A stretch of 64,000 nucleotides of DNA from Mucilaginibacter sp. (lineage in GTDB: Bacteria > Bacteroidota > Bacteroidia > Sphingobacteriales > Sphingobacteriaceae): NCBI RefSeq assembly GCF_028288225.1, contig NZ_JAQBOC010000057.1, forward strand, positions 62,001-126,000. The letters are read 5' to 3'. The notes under the pieces are model-generated. The model made no database searches and was not told where the DNA came from. It saw only the letters and a list, made by a program, of their open reading frames with translations. Position numbers and translations under genes: made by a program. This document shows, piece after piece, positions 1 through 8,321 of this stretch; the stretch's first letter is position 1, and every line of letters starts with the position of its first letter.

Positions 1-71
1 TGCGGGTCTATATGATAGCACCGGGTACAATGGATAAGAAATTGCTGACAGCAGATATGTTGTATAATTGA
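1..71 (+). CDS. 3' end of an unidentified gene
   Basis: Only the last 22 codons of a rightward gene are inside the window, in the frame that begins at base 3 and stops at TGA 69-71. The peptide contains IAPGTMDKKLL, which resembles the IAPGxxxTxLL segment near the C-terminus of short-chain dehydrogenases. So short a piece cannot establish a family. The gene is convergent with recA. Confidence 0.35.
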   Translation, partial: RVYMIAPGTMDKKLLTADMLYN

Positions 72-104
72 TCTCCAATCATTAGGATAAGTCATTAAAA
101 TAAA

Positions 105-149
105 GGGTAGACCTTACGGCCATACAAAAATGACCCATCGGGTCTACCC
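105..149. other. Inverted repeat (possible hairpin)
   Basis: GGGTAGACC at 105-113 is exactly complementary to GGTCTACCC at 141-149, with a 27-base loop. It follows the partial gene ending at 71 but has no T-run, so it is not a standard intrinsic terminator. Apart from this and the recA terminator I see nothing in 72-353. Confidence 0.4.
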
Positions 150-259
150 CTTTGTAGAAAACATCGCATTATTCTTTTTGCATCGTAGATGCTACCCCTT
201 TACCCGTTAACAGGTAGTTAATATTATATTTTCCGTGCTGTTCAGCAAAACGCTTCAAT

Positions 260-286
260 AAAAAAGTCCCGGTAAAATACCAGGAC
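260..286 (-). terminator. Intrinsic terminator of recA
   Basis: Read on the minus strand, AGTCCTGGTA, a short loop and TACCGGGACT form a hairpin followed by TTTTTTATT. It lies about 70 bases after the recA stop codon, in the expected position and orientation. Confidence 0.75.
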
Positions 287-353
287 TTCTACTATATCGG
301 TGTAATCAAATTTCAAATTGATGAAATCATTCAAAAATCAATGAAATGAAAAA

Positions 354-1361
354 CTAAACTTCAGCTAAATGATCGCCGGTTACTGTTTCTTTGATCTTGG
401 CTTCCAGCTCTTCCATCAGCTCAGGGTTATCAAGGATCAGCTGTTTAACGGCATCGCGGCCCTGGCCAAGGCGGGTTTCGCCGTAGCTGAACCATGAGCC
501 TGCTTTTTTTATGATGTTGTGCTCAACACCCAGGTCAATGATCTCGCCTGCTTTTGAAATGCCTTCGCCAAACATAATATCAAACTCGGCAATGCGAAAA
601 GGCGGAGCAACTTTGTTTTTTACAATTTTTACTTTAACCCGGTTACCCGACACTTCATCACTATCCTTTATTTGTGAAATGCGGCGCACATCCAAACGTA
701 CAGATGCATAAAATTTAAGCGCATTACCACCTGTAGTAGTTTCGGGGTTACCAAACATCACACCAATTTTATCGCGCAGCTGGTTAATAAAAATACAGCA
801 GCAGCCTGTTTTGCTAATGGTACCTGTCAGCTTACGCAAAGCCTGCGACATTAAACGTGCGTGCAAACCCATTTTCGAGTCGCCCATTTCACCTTCAATT
901 TCGGCTTTGGGAACAAGGGCGGCAACAGAGTCGATAACTAAAATATCGATGGCTCCTGAACGGATCAGGTTATCAGCTATCTCTAATGCCTGCTCGCCGT
1001 TATCCGGCTGAGAGATCAAAAGATTTTCAACGTCAACACCAAGTTTTTTGGCATAAAAACGGTCGAAGGCGTGCTCGGCATCAATAAATGCGGCAATCCC
1101 GCCATTTTTTTGTGATTCGGCAATGGCATGAATAGCCAGTGTAGTTTTACCTGATGATTCAGGCCCGTATATTTCTATAACACGTCCTTTAGGTAAACCG
1201 CCAACACCTAATGCGATGTCAAGCCCTAAAGACCCGGTTGAGATCACTTCGGTAGGTTCAATAACAGAATCGCCCAACTTCATGATGGTGCCTTTTCCGT
1301 ATGATTTTTCCAGCTTGTCTAAGGTTAGCTGTAATGCTTTTAATTTATCTGCGCTGCTCAT
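354..1361 (-). CDS. recA: Recombinase RecA
   Basis: Cytoplasmic ATP-dependent strand-exchange protein for homologous recombination and for activating the SOS response. The 335-residue product is of normal length. It shows the Walker A motif GPESSGKT at about residues 66-73, the Walker B stretch ILVIDSVAAL at about 140-149, and the L2 loop region MFGNPETTTGGNALKFY that binds DNA. The start MSSADKLKAL fits the family. The gene is transcribed alone, with a clear terminator downstream and an AT-rich upstream region. No SOS box is recognisable by eye; many Bacteroidetes lack a canonical LexA box. Confidence 0.98.
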   Translation of the reverse strand: MSSADKLKALQLTLDKLEKSYGKGTIMKLGDSVIEPTEVISTGSLGLDIALGVGGLPKGRVIEIYGPESSGKTTLAIHAIAESQKNGGIAAFIDAEHAFDRFYAKKLGVDVENLLISQPDNGEQALEIADNLIRSGAIDILVIDSVAALVPKAEIEGEMGDSKMGLHARLMSQALRKLTGTISKTGCCCIFINQLRDKIGVMFGNPETTTGGNALKFYASVRLDVRRISQIKDSDEVSGNRVKVKIVKNKVAPPFRIAEFDIMFGEGISKAGEIIDLGVEHNIIKKAGSWFSYGETRLGQGRDAVKQLILDNPELMEELEAKIKETVTGDHLAEV

Positions 1362-1378
1362 TATAAAAATTGTATGTA

Positions 1379-1386
1379 CAAATGTA
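1379..1386 (-). promoter_or_regulatory. Possible recA -7 element
   Basis: The minus strand reads TACATTTG here, matching the Bacteroidetes -7 consensus TAnnTTTG, 18 bases before the recA start codon. A TTTG lies about 14 bases upstream, closer than the usual 19-21, so the assignment is weak. Confidence 0.3.
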
Positions 1387-1426
1387 TAATATATTATTTA
1401 CAAATACTAATATTTTTAGTAATTAT

Positions 1427-1530
1427 TGTTGACTGAGTTGGAATGGTTGATTGAGTTGATTCGGTTAGTTTCAATTCCACTTGCAAACAACAGTTAAACT
1501 TAGTCAACTAAATCAACTTAATCAACCATT
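1427..1530. repeat. Self-complementary word repeat after nth
   Basis: Variants of the word GGTTGATTnAGTTGATT occur on the left (1443-1461) and, as the complement AATCAACTTAATCAACC, on the right (1511-1528). Transcribed leftward past nth this can fold into a long imperfect hairpin. The right arm contains the nth stop codon. Related words recur at 50443-50475 and 50720. Confidence 0.6.
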
Positions 1531-2283
1531 GTTATCAACACTTCTCTTCTTTAGCTCCTTGCTAATCTTATTCAAAGCATTTTTCTTTTTCTGATCCTTT
1601 ACCTTTTTCAATCTTAATGCTTCAGCCTTTAGCAAAGCTGATTCCGTATGTGCTTGCTCATAATATTTACAAAACCAGCTTATGGGGCAAATCGCACACT
1701 TGGGGTTACGGGCCACGCAAATATATCGTCCATGCAGTATCAGCCAGTGGTGCGCTACCCCCAGTGTATTTTGCGGCAAATATTGCGTCAGCTGCTTTTC
1801 AACGGCGAGCGGGGTTGTAGCTTTATTGGTTAACCCTATCCTGGCCGATACCCTGAAAACATGTGTATCCACAGCAATTGCCGGCGCATCAAACACAACT
1901 GATGCAATAACATTTGCAGTTTTACGCCCCACGCCCGGCATTTTTTGAAGATCGTCTAATCCGGAAGGTACCTCGCCATTAAAAACATCAACCAAAATTT
2001 TAGCCATGCCCACCAAATGCTTTGCCTTATTATTCGGGTAGCTTACACTGCGGATATAAGTAAAAACTTCTTCGGGCGTTGAGGCGGCAAGTGATTCGGG
2101 TGTAGGATAGCGCTCAAATAAAGCAGGGGTTACCTGGTTAATCCGCTTATCGGTGCATTGTGCCGATAGAATAACCGCTATTAATAACTGGAACGAATTG
2201 CCATAATTCAATTCAGTTTCGGGATTAGGCTGGTTTTTTGAAAAGTATTCAACAAAATGGAGATAACGGTCCTTTTTAGTCAT
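1522..2283 (-). CDS. nth: Endonuclease III
   Basis: Base-excision repair glycosylase/AP lyase acting on oxidised pyrimidines. The helix-hairpin-helix motif is LQKMPGVGRKTANVIA at about residues 112-127, with catalytic Lys121 inside it. The catalytic Asp139 follows in AVDTHVFRV. The iron-sulfur cluster loop has Cys189, 196, 199 and 205 in the expected C-x6-C-x2-C-x5-C spacing. The protein has 253 residues, about 40 more than the usual 211, because of a lysine-rich tail after the cluster. Both the start codon region and the stop codon are embedded in short intergenic word repeats, so the exact C-terminal residues (VDNNG) may have come from repeat DNA. Confidence 0.95.
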   Translation of the reverse strand: MTKKDRYLHFVEYFSKNQPNPETELNYGNSFQLLIAVILSAQCTDKRINQVTPALFERYPTPESLAASTPEEVFTYIRSVSYPNNKAKHLVGMAKILVDVFNGEVPSGLDDLQKMPGVGRKTANVIASVVFDAPAIAVDTHVFRVSARIGLTNKATTPLAVEKQLTQYLPQNTLGVAHHWLILHGRYICVARNPKCAICPISWFCKYYEQAHTESALLKAEALRLKKVKDQKKKNALNKISKELKKRSVDNNG

Positions 2284-2452
2284 TGGTCATTGTGTTATTA
2301 GTCATTGGAGCACAGTACATAGTTTGCAATCTATCTACTAATAAATTTCATATGCAATAATCATCAATAAATAACTAATACAAAAATGAGTTGCAAATAA
2401 TAAAGAAAAGCTGCCATTCACTAATGACCAATGACACAATGACTAATGACCA
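2281..2452. repeat. Word repeats flanking the nth start
   Basis: The word CAATGACnAATGAC and its complement occur at 2281-2309 and again, inverted, at about 2420-2452. The nth start codon (ATGACTAA on the minus strand) is part of the first copy. The 110 bases between the two arms hold no gene. Confidence 0.55.
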
Positions 2453-2538
2453 ACATAAAAATAGAAAGGTTCACAAATCATAGACCGTTTTATCATAAAA
2501 CAGCTATGACCCGTGAACCAGTTAGGTAAATTGTACTA

Positions 2539-2733
2539 CTAACGCAAACTCCTCGAATGGTCGAGAATGTGATGAATGGTTTGAACTTTAGGGTTCCTTT
2601 TCAGCAAGTCAAGATCAGCACGAAGAGAATGATAGAACATTAATTCGTCGCCTTCCAGATTCGCCTGCAATTCCTCGTTCACCATGGCTTTGTCAGTGAG
2701 TAAATTTAAAGTCGTTGTAAAGGTTTCATCCAT
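2539..2733 (-). CDS. Small hypothetical protein, 64 residues
   Basis: An acidic, soluble, probably helical small protein with no signal peptide or membrane segment. It begins MDETFTTTLNLL and ends with a basic stretch, HHILDHSRSLR. It lies 205 bases downstream of the ECF sigma factor on the same strand, separated by a hairpin-forming repeat. I do not recognise the family. Its position would suit a sigma-factor partner, but it shows no anti-sigma motif. Confidence 0.6.
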   Translation of the reverse strand: MDETFTTTLNLLTDKAMVNEELQANLEGDELMFYHSLRADLDLLKRNPKVQTIHHILDHSRSLR

Positions 2734-2840
2734 AAGCTTTCTTAAAATTTTTGGTTTACAGATACTAAACGAAAGCTTAAATATAATATTTTATTTAGAT
2801 GAAAATTAAATGAAATTTTTTTATTACGGGGTCACAAGCT

Positions 2841-2937
2841 GTAATTGTTGTAAGGGTTGTAATAGCTGTTTAGATAAAGGTGTAAAAGGGTTGTAGAAGG
2901 TGAGTTTTTAACAACTGCAACCTTTACAACCCTTAAA
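2841..2937. repeat. Word repeat after the sigma factor gene
   Basis: The word GGGTTGTAA appears at least twice on the left (from about 2852) and its complement TTACAACCC at 2927-2935, just past the sigma-factor stop codon. Read leftward this folds into an imperfect hairpin and may act as a terminator. Confidence 0.5.
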
Positions 2938-2938
2938 A

Positions 2939-3523
2939 CTAATTTTTTAAACTTAGCTCCTTACTTTGCATCATTTTACGCAAATTGTTAAGGGCATAGC
3001 GCATTCGTCCAAGGGCGGTATTAATGCTTACATCGGTAATATCAGCTATTTCTTTAAAGCTCATATCCCCAAAATGGCGCATTATCAATACCTCTTTTTG
3101 CTCGGCAGGCAATAAATGAATTAATGATTTAAGGTCCTTATAAGTTTGCTCCCTAACCATACGGTCTTCGGTGCTTTCATCATAATTGCCCAAAACTTCA
3201 AAAATGTCAAAATCATCGCCATTGCTTACCATCGGCGCGCGTTTTTCGCGGCGGAAATGATCTATCACCAAATTATGGGCAATACGTGTTACCCACGGTA
3301 AAAATTTACCTTCTTCGTTATACTTCCCTGCTTTTAAAGTATTTATTACTTTGATAAAGGTATCCTGAAAAATATCTTCGGCAAGGTATTCGTCTTTAAC
3401 CAGCAAATAAACGGAAGTATATATTTTTGATTGATAGCGGCGGATCAGCTCTACCAGCCCGCACTCATCACCCGCAATGTAAAGATGGATTAAATCCTGG
3501 TCACTCTTCAATTGAAAATCCAT
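2939..3523 (-). CDS. RNA polymerase ECF sigma factor
   Basis: Alternative sigma factor of the extracytoplasmic-function type, 194 residues. Region 2 spans about residues 20-93 (YLAEDIFQDTFIKV and WVTRIAHNLVIDHFRR). Region 4 spans about 137-185, with the helix-turn-helix SFKEIADITDVSINTALGRM. The promoter set it reads cannot be told from the sequence. No adjacent anti-sigma gene with a membrane segment is present; the next gene on the strand is a 64-residue protein of unknown function. Confidence 0.93.
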   Translation of the reverse strand: MDFQLKSDQDLIHLYIAGDECGLVELIRRYQSKIYTSVYLLVKDEYLAEDIFQDTFIKVINTLKAGKYNEEGKFLPWVTRIAHNLVIDHFRREKRAPMVSNGDDFDIFEVLGNYDESTEDRMVREQTYKDLKSLIHLLPAEQKEVLIMRHFGDMSFKEIADITDVSINTALGRMRYALNNLRKMMQSKELSLKN

Positions 3524-3919
3524 AGAAAAACTACTAAACTTAATTAATTAAATATTTTTATTAAAGTAGAGTTCTATCTATAGCGTTATCTTTTAGGGAT
3601 TAAGAAATTGTTATCCCAAATAAAACAAATTATCACGTAAAAAACAAATATTATTTTTCATGATATATAAGAAGTATGATTTTTATATTGGTAAATGATA
3701 GACTACGATCAATTAAAAAGGTTTATTTCTATTGTCAGCACAGTGCAAACTATTCAATAAATAGTTAAATAACACCCTACTAATCACCAACCAATTTGGA
3801 TACTGCTAAATATTTTAGGATTTTTGCATTTTGGAAGAAAGACCATTAGTCAATAGTCCATAGACCATGGAAAATATGGCTACTATGGACTATCGACCAT
3901 GGACTATGGACAACACAAA
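3524..3919. other. Divergent intergenic region, sigma factor / uvrA
   Basis: About 400 AT-rich bases without a gene. It holds a small inverted repeat, AACTATT/AATAGTT at 3748-3766, and the palindromic CCATGG-type repeat just before uvrA. I see no convincing -33/-7 promoter pair. Confidence 0.5.
3846..3916. repeat. CCATGG-type word repeat at the uvrA start
   Basis: Variants of ATAGTCCATAGACCATGG and its complement CTATGGACTATCGACCATGG are arranged so that the region is self-complementary. The repeat reaches into the most upstream possible uvrA start codon (3899). The same word reappears inside uvrA at 4613-4642. Confidence 0.7.
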
Positions 3920-6856
3920 ATGATCAAAGAAGCAGACAAAGATCCTCAAAAACATATTATTATTAAGGGCGCAAGGGTACACAACCTTAAAAATATGGAT
4001 GTGGCCATACCCAAAAACAAGCTGGTTGTAGTTACCGGCATGTCGGGTTCGGGCAAGTCGTCACTAGCTTTTGACACCTTATATGCCGAGGGGCAGCGCC
4101 GGTATGTTGAAAGCCTTTCATCATATGCCCGCCAGTTTTTGGGCCGTATGAACAAGCCCGATGTAGATTATATTAAAGGAATAGCCCCTGCTATTGCCAT
4201 TGAACAAAAGGTTATCACATCCAATCCGCGGTCAACAGTAGGCACCTCAACCGAAATCTATGATTATTTAAAGCTGCTTTTCTCGCGCATAGGTAAAACT
4301 ATTTCGCCTTTATCAGGAGGGATAGTTAAGAAAGATTCAGTTACCGATGTGATCAATTTTATTATGACGCTGCCCGCCGAAACGCTGGTTACCATATTAT
4401 GCCCGCTGTACCCCCACAACAACCGAAGCTTAAAAGAAGAGCTGGCGGTTTTGATGCAAAAAGGATTTGTGCGTGTTGAATTCCGCGGTAAACTTTCAAA
4501 AATTGAAGACCTGCTGGAGGATATGAGCATTGTTGATGACGGGAGTTGGTTGGTTGAGGAACTGAACGGGGACGATGTGAAAGTTGAGAAGGTAAAGGTG
4601 AAAGGTAAGAAAGACCATGAGCCATCGACCATGGACCATGGACAAAAAACTAATCTCACGTCTCAAATCTCAACTACGGTAAGAATAGTTATTGACCGCA
4701 TTTCAAAAAATGATGAGGATGAAACCTATAGCCGGTTAGGCGATTCTATCCAGACTGCTTTTTTTGAAGGTAAGGGCGATTGTTATGTGCGTTACCGTGA
4801 GCCCGACGCAGAAAATGAAACCGAACGCTTTTTTTGCGACAGATTTGAGCTGGATGGCATCCGTTTTGAAGAGCCTACGCCGAACTTTTTTAGCTTTAAT
4901 AATCCTTATGGTGCCTGTAAACGTTGCGAAGGATATGGCAAAGTGATCGGCATTGATGAAGATTTAGTAATTCCAGATAAAAGCAAAAGCATATATGAGG
5001 GCGCAATTGCCCCCTGGCGCGGCGAAAAAATGCGCGAATGGAACGAATTGCTTATTAAAAATGCGCTGAAATTTGATTTTCCAATTCATCGCCAATACAA
5101 CCAGCTTACTGAACAACAGCAAAAATTATTGTGGAAAGGTAACAGCTATTTCCGTGGCCTTGATGAATTTTTTAAGGAGATGGAAGAGCAAACCTATAAA
5201 ATACAGTACAGGGTTTTGCTCTCGCGATACAGGGGGAAAACTACCTGCCCTGAATGTAAAGGCAGTCGTTTAAGACAGGATGCATCCTATGTAAAAATCA
5301 ACGGCAAATCAATAACCGATGTGGTTTTGATGGCCCTGGATAAAGCACTCGATTTTTTTAAAAATATTGAGCTTAACGAAACCGATACCAAAGTTGGCAA
5401 GCGCTTGCTGATGGAAATAACTAATCGCCTGTTGTTTTTAAATGATGTAGGCTTAAGCTATTTAACGCTTAACCGTTTGTCAAATACCCTGTCAGGTGGC
5501 GAATCGCAGCGGATCAACCTGGCAACATCTTTGGGCAGCAGTTTAGTGGGCTCCGTTTATGTGCTGGATGAGCCGAGCATTGGTTTGCACCCCCGTGATA
5601 CACAACGATTGATCGGTGTGCTTAAATCTCTGCGCGACGTTGGCAATACCGTATTGGTTGTTGAGCACGAAGAAGAAATAATGAAGGCTGCCGATCACAT
5701 TATTGATATTGGCCCCGAAGCCGGCACGCATGGCGGCAACCTGATGTTCAGCGGCACTTATGATGAAATTATAAAAGACGATTCCAGTTTAACGGGCCGT
5801 TATTTGAGTGGCAAGGAAGAAATTGAGATCCCGAAAAGCCGCCGCAAATGGAACGATTTTATAGAGATAAAAGGTGCAAGGGAAAACAACCTGCAGCATG
5901 TAAATGCAAAATTTCCGCTAGGTGTTTTAACCGTTGTAACCGGTGTATCCGGTTCAGGTAAAACAAGTTTGGTAAAACGCATCCTTGCTCCTGCCCTGCA
6001 AAAAACGCTGGGCAATTATAATGCGGAGCAAACAGGCGCCTATGACAGCATTGAAGGCGATTATCAAAAAATTGAACAGGTTGAACTGGTTGACCAAAAC
6101 CCGATTGGCCGTTCATCGCGCTCAAACCCGGTTACTTATGTAAAGGCCTGGGACGAGATCCGGAACCTGTATGCTGCGTTGCCGGTTTCAAAAGCTGCGG
6201 GCTTAAAGCCATCGGCATTTTCATTTAATGTTGAGGGCGGGCGTTGTGATGTTTGCCAGGGCGAAGGCGAGGTAAAAATAGAGATGCAGTTTATGGCGGA
6301 TATATTTTTAACCTGCGAAACCTGCGGCGGCAAACGCTTTAAACAGCACATCCTGGATGTCACTTACCAGGACAAGAATGTGTCGGAGGTGCTGACCATG
6401 ACCATTGAAGAAGCACTTGAGTTTTTTGCCAAAGAGCCAAAGATCATCAGCAAAGTAAAACCGCTGATGGATGTGGGCTTAGGTTATGTGCAATTGGGTC
6501 AATCATCAAATACCTTGTCGGGCGGCGAGGCACAGCGGATAAAGCTGGCATCCTTCCTGGTTAAAGGGAACAATACGCATAAAACGTTGTTCATTTTTGA
6601 TGAGCCTACAACCGGCCTGCATTTTGCAGATATTAAAAAGCTGCTAAAATCGTTTGATGCCCTGCTTGACCATGGCAATACCATAATTGTTATTGAGCAC
6701 AATATGGATGTGATTAAATGTGCCGATTGGGTAATTGACATCGGCCCGGAAGGCGGCGACCGCGGCGGAAAAGTTGTGTTTGAGGGTTTACCGGAGAGTT
6801 TAATTAAAGAGAAGGATTCATATACCGGTAAATTCCTGAAGGAAAGATTTTCTTAG
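3920..6856 (+). CDS. uvrA: Excinuclease ABC subunit UvrA
   Basis: DNA-damage recognition ATPase of nucleotide excision repair; works as a dimer with UvrB. It has two ABC modules, with Walker A motifs GMSGSGKSSLAFDT near the N-terminus and GVSGSGKTSLVKRI at about residue 670, and signature motifs LSGGESQRI and LSGGEAQRI. Zinc-binding pairs CKRCEGYG, CPECKGS, CDVCQGEG and CETCGGKRF are present. I chose ATG 3920 (MIKEADK) because the frame upstream of it, from ATG 3899, is simply the CCATGG intergenic repeat. In the middle of the first half a low-complexity segment of about 33 residues is encoded by three kinds of word repeat (4579-4678). Confidence 0.96.
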   Translation: MIKEADKDPQKHIIIKGARVHNLKNMDVAIPKNKLVVVTGMSGSGKSSLAFDTLYAEGQRRYVESLSSYARQFLGRMNKPDVDYIKGIAPAIAIEQKVITSNPRSTVGTSTEIYDYLKLLFSRIGKTISPLSGGIVKKDSVTDVINFIMTLPAETLVTILCPLYPHNNRSLKEELAVLMQKGFVRVEFRGKLSKIEDLLEDMSIVDDGSWLVEELNGDDVKVEKVKVKGKKDHEPSTMDHGQKTNLTSQISTTVRIVIDRISKNDEDETYSRLGDSIQTAFFEGKGDCYVRYREPDAENETERFFCDRFELDGIRFEEPTPNFFSFNNPYGACKRCEGYGKVIGIDEDLVIPDKSKSIYEGAIAPWRGEKMREWNELLIKNALKFDFPIHRQYNQLTEQQQKLLWKGNSYFRGLDEFFKEMEEQTYKIQYRVLLSRYRGKTTCPECKGSRLRQDASYVKINGKSITDVVLMALDKALDFFKNIELNETDTKVGKRLLMEITNRLLFLNDVGLSYLTLNRLSNTLSGGESQRINLATSLGSSLVGSVYVLDEPSIGLHPRDTQRLIGVLKSLRDVGNTVLVVEHEEEIMKAADHIIDIGPEAGTHGGNLMFSGTYDEIIKDDSSLTGRYLSGKEEIEIPKSRRKWNDFIEIKGARENNLQHVNAKFPLGVLTVVTGVSGSGKTSLVKRILAPALQKTLGNYNAEQTGAYDSIEGDYQKIEQVELVDQNPIGRSSRSNPVTYVKAWDEIRNLYAALPVSKAAGLKPSAFSFNVEGGRCDVCQGEGEVKIEMQFMADIFLTCETCGGKRFKQHILDVTYQDKNVSEVLTMTIEEALEFFAKEPKIISKVKPLMDVGLGYVQLGQSSNTLSGGEAQRIKLASFLVKGNNTHKTLFIFDEPTTGLHFADIKKLLKSFDALLDHGNTIIVIEHNMDVIKCADWVIDIGPEGGDRGGKVVFEGLPESLIKEKDSYTGKFLKERFS
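4579..4678 (+). repeat. Repeat-derived insertion inside uvrA
   Basis: Three word types follow one another in frame: AAGGTAAAGGTGAAAGGTAA (4590-4609), a CCATGG-type word (GACCATGAGCCATCGACCAT and following, 4613-4642), and CTCACGTCTCAAATCTCAAC (4655-4674). They encode the stretch from VKVEKVKVKGKK through TSQISTT, which interrupts the usual run into VRIVIDRI. The second word matches the repeat just upstream of the gene. Confidence 0.75.
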
Positions 6857-6896
6857 GGTTACGAAATTTATTTACATTTATTTTCATCACCATACG

Positions 6897-6922
6897 CAAA
6901 GGCGCAAGAAATTGCGCCTTTG
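6897..6922. terminator. Hairpin after uvrA
   Basis: CAAAGGCGCAA and TTGCGCCTTTG form a perfect stem with a four-base loop. It has only a weak T-tract on the plus strand (TTGTTGTTC) and stands ahead of a stronger terminator. Confidence 0.55.
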
Positions 6923-6948
6923 TTGTTCTAAACCTTTTACGTCACATG

Positions 6949-6972
6949 GCCACCTTTCCGGTGGCTTTTTTA
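6949..6972 (+). terminator. Intrinsic terminator of uvrA
   Basis: GCCACC, loop TTTCC and GGTGGC are followed by a run of six T. It is 93 bases past the uvrA stop codon and correctly oriented. Confidence 0.8.
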
Positions 6973-7101
6973 TTTATAATAAAGCAATTAAACTTTTAAC
7001 AGTTTTGCGTGTCATTGATCCAGTATTTTGTTATTTAATAAACCTGGTTAATAATATACTTTTAAACTATCCGTTTCACGTTCAGTAATCTAATCACAAA
7101 A

Positions 7102-8235
7102 ATGAAAACCTTTATCCTGCCTTTAAACAAGCGTTTTTTAAAAATTCCTGTTTTATTATTAATCTTATTTTCCACATCCTGCAAAAAGGACTCTAAATCA
7201 AATACACCAGCTCCCACAAACACAAAAGCTACCGTTTATTTTGGGGGACAGGATAATAATTTTTATGCTCTTAATGCCCAAAATGGCGATTTGATCTGGA
7301 AATACCAGTCTGGTGGTGATTTTGCTTATTCAACACCGGCGCTCGCAAATGGCACATTATATTCCACCAATACTGATCATAATCTTTATGCACTTGATGC
7401 CGCCTCTGGTACGTTAAAATGGAAGTTTACCACTGCAAGCACTACAATATCAAGTCCTGCGGCGGCTAATAATATTGTATATTTTGGCAGCGATGATCAT
7501 TATATATATGCTGTGGATGCAGTGTCAGGTAATTTGAAGTGGAAATATCTAACCGCTCAAAACGTGGATTCGAGCCCTGTAGTTTCAAACGGAACAGTCT
7601 ATATTGGCAGCGCTGACGGAAATCTTTATGCCCTGGATGCCTTAACCGGAAGCTTAAAATGGAAGTATAATACAGGCAGTCCGATAGTTGAGGCGAGTCC
7701 GGTCATCTCAAATGATGTCATATTTATAGGCAACAGGGATGGTTATTTGAATGCTGTAAATGCAACTAATGGCCAATCAAAATGGATATTTAGCACCAAC
7801 GGCATTTCGCTTGAACAGTCAAAACCTTCTATCAATAACGGAGTGATCTACCTGGCAAGCTGGTATAACATTAATGATTTTAACCAACCGGGCTCCCTTT
7901 ATGCCATTAAGGAGAGTGATGGAAGCCAAATCTGGAAAGGCCTCAATGGTCAGGGCTTTACATCTGGTCCGGTTTATGCCGATGGAAAAATATTTATAAA
8001 CAGCGATGATCTAAATCTCTATGCGGTTGATGCTGCTACCGGCAATGAGATCTGGAAAAAACCAATCATTGCCAATGGCGCTGTACCTACCGTTGCAAAC
8101 GGAAAAGTATTTGCCGGTGGCGGTGGATCGAATGCCTTTTATGTGTTAGATTCCGGTACCGGCGATGAAAGCTGGAAATTATCGCTAACCAACTGCATTA
8201 ATACCTCGAAACCATTGGTTGTTGGCGAAAATTAA
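7102..8235 (+). CDS. PQQ-like beta-propeller lipoprotein
   Basis: The 377-residue protein begins with a lipoprotein signal ending in the lipobox LFSTSC, then a short Lys/Ser/Pro linker. It continues with about seven repeats of the form YALDAxxGxLKWKY, each with a preceding NGTVYxGSxDGNLY strand. This is the tryptophan-docked propeller of the PQQ-enzyme/BamB type. No quinoprotein catalytic residues are evident, so it is more likely a binding or scaffold protein at the outer membrane or cell surface than a dehydrogenase. The substrate is unknown. It stands alone between two hairpin-forming intergenic regions. Confidence 0.88.
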   Translation: MKTFILPLNKRFLKIPVLLLILFSTSCKKDSKSNTPAPTNTKATVYFGGQDNNFYALNAQNGDLIWKYQSGGDFAYSTPALANGTLYSTNTDHNLYALDAASGTLKWKFTTASTTISSPAAANNIVYFGSDDHYIYAVDAVSGNLKWKYLTAQNVDSSPVVSNGTVYIGSADGNLYALDALTGSLKWKYNTGSPIVEASPVISNDVIFIGNRDGYLNAVNATNGQSKWIFSTNGISLEQSKPSINNGVIYLASWYNINDFNQPGSLYAIKESDGSQIWKGLNGQGFTSGPVYADGKIFINSDDLNLYAVDAATGNEIWKKPIIANGAVPTVANGKVFAGGGGSNAFYVLDSGTGDESWKLSLTNCINTSKPLVVGEN

Positions 8236-8321
8236 GAAGATTGACGATTTCGCCGATTATAAAAAAATGATTACACTGATTGTATCGTTAATCAGTGTAA
8301 TCATCCTGCAATCGGTGTAAT
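8236..8321. repeat. GATTACACTGATT word repeat
   Basis: A perfect 13-base inverted repeat, GATTACACTGATT at 8269-8281 and AATCAGTGTAATC at 8290-8302, is flanked by looser copies (CGCCGATTAT on the left, CAATCGGTGTAATCT on the right). It lies between two convergent genes and can fold on either strand, so it could serve as a bidirectional terminator. A related word is found at 12478-12540. Confidence 0.65.

Noticed and set aside
4264..4659. A 131-codon reverse-strand frame inside uvrA
   Set aside because: It is the antisense shadow of uvrA; its beginning is the complement of the repeat insertion and it matches no family.
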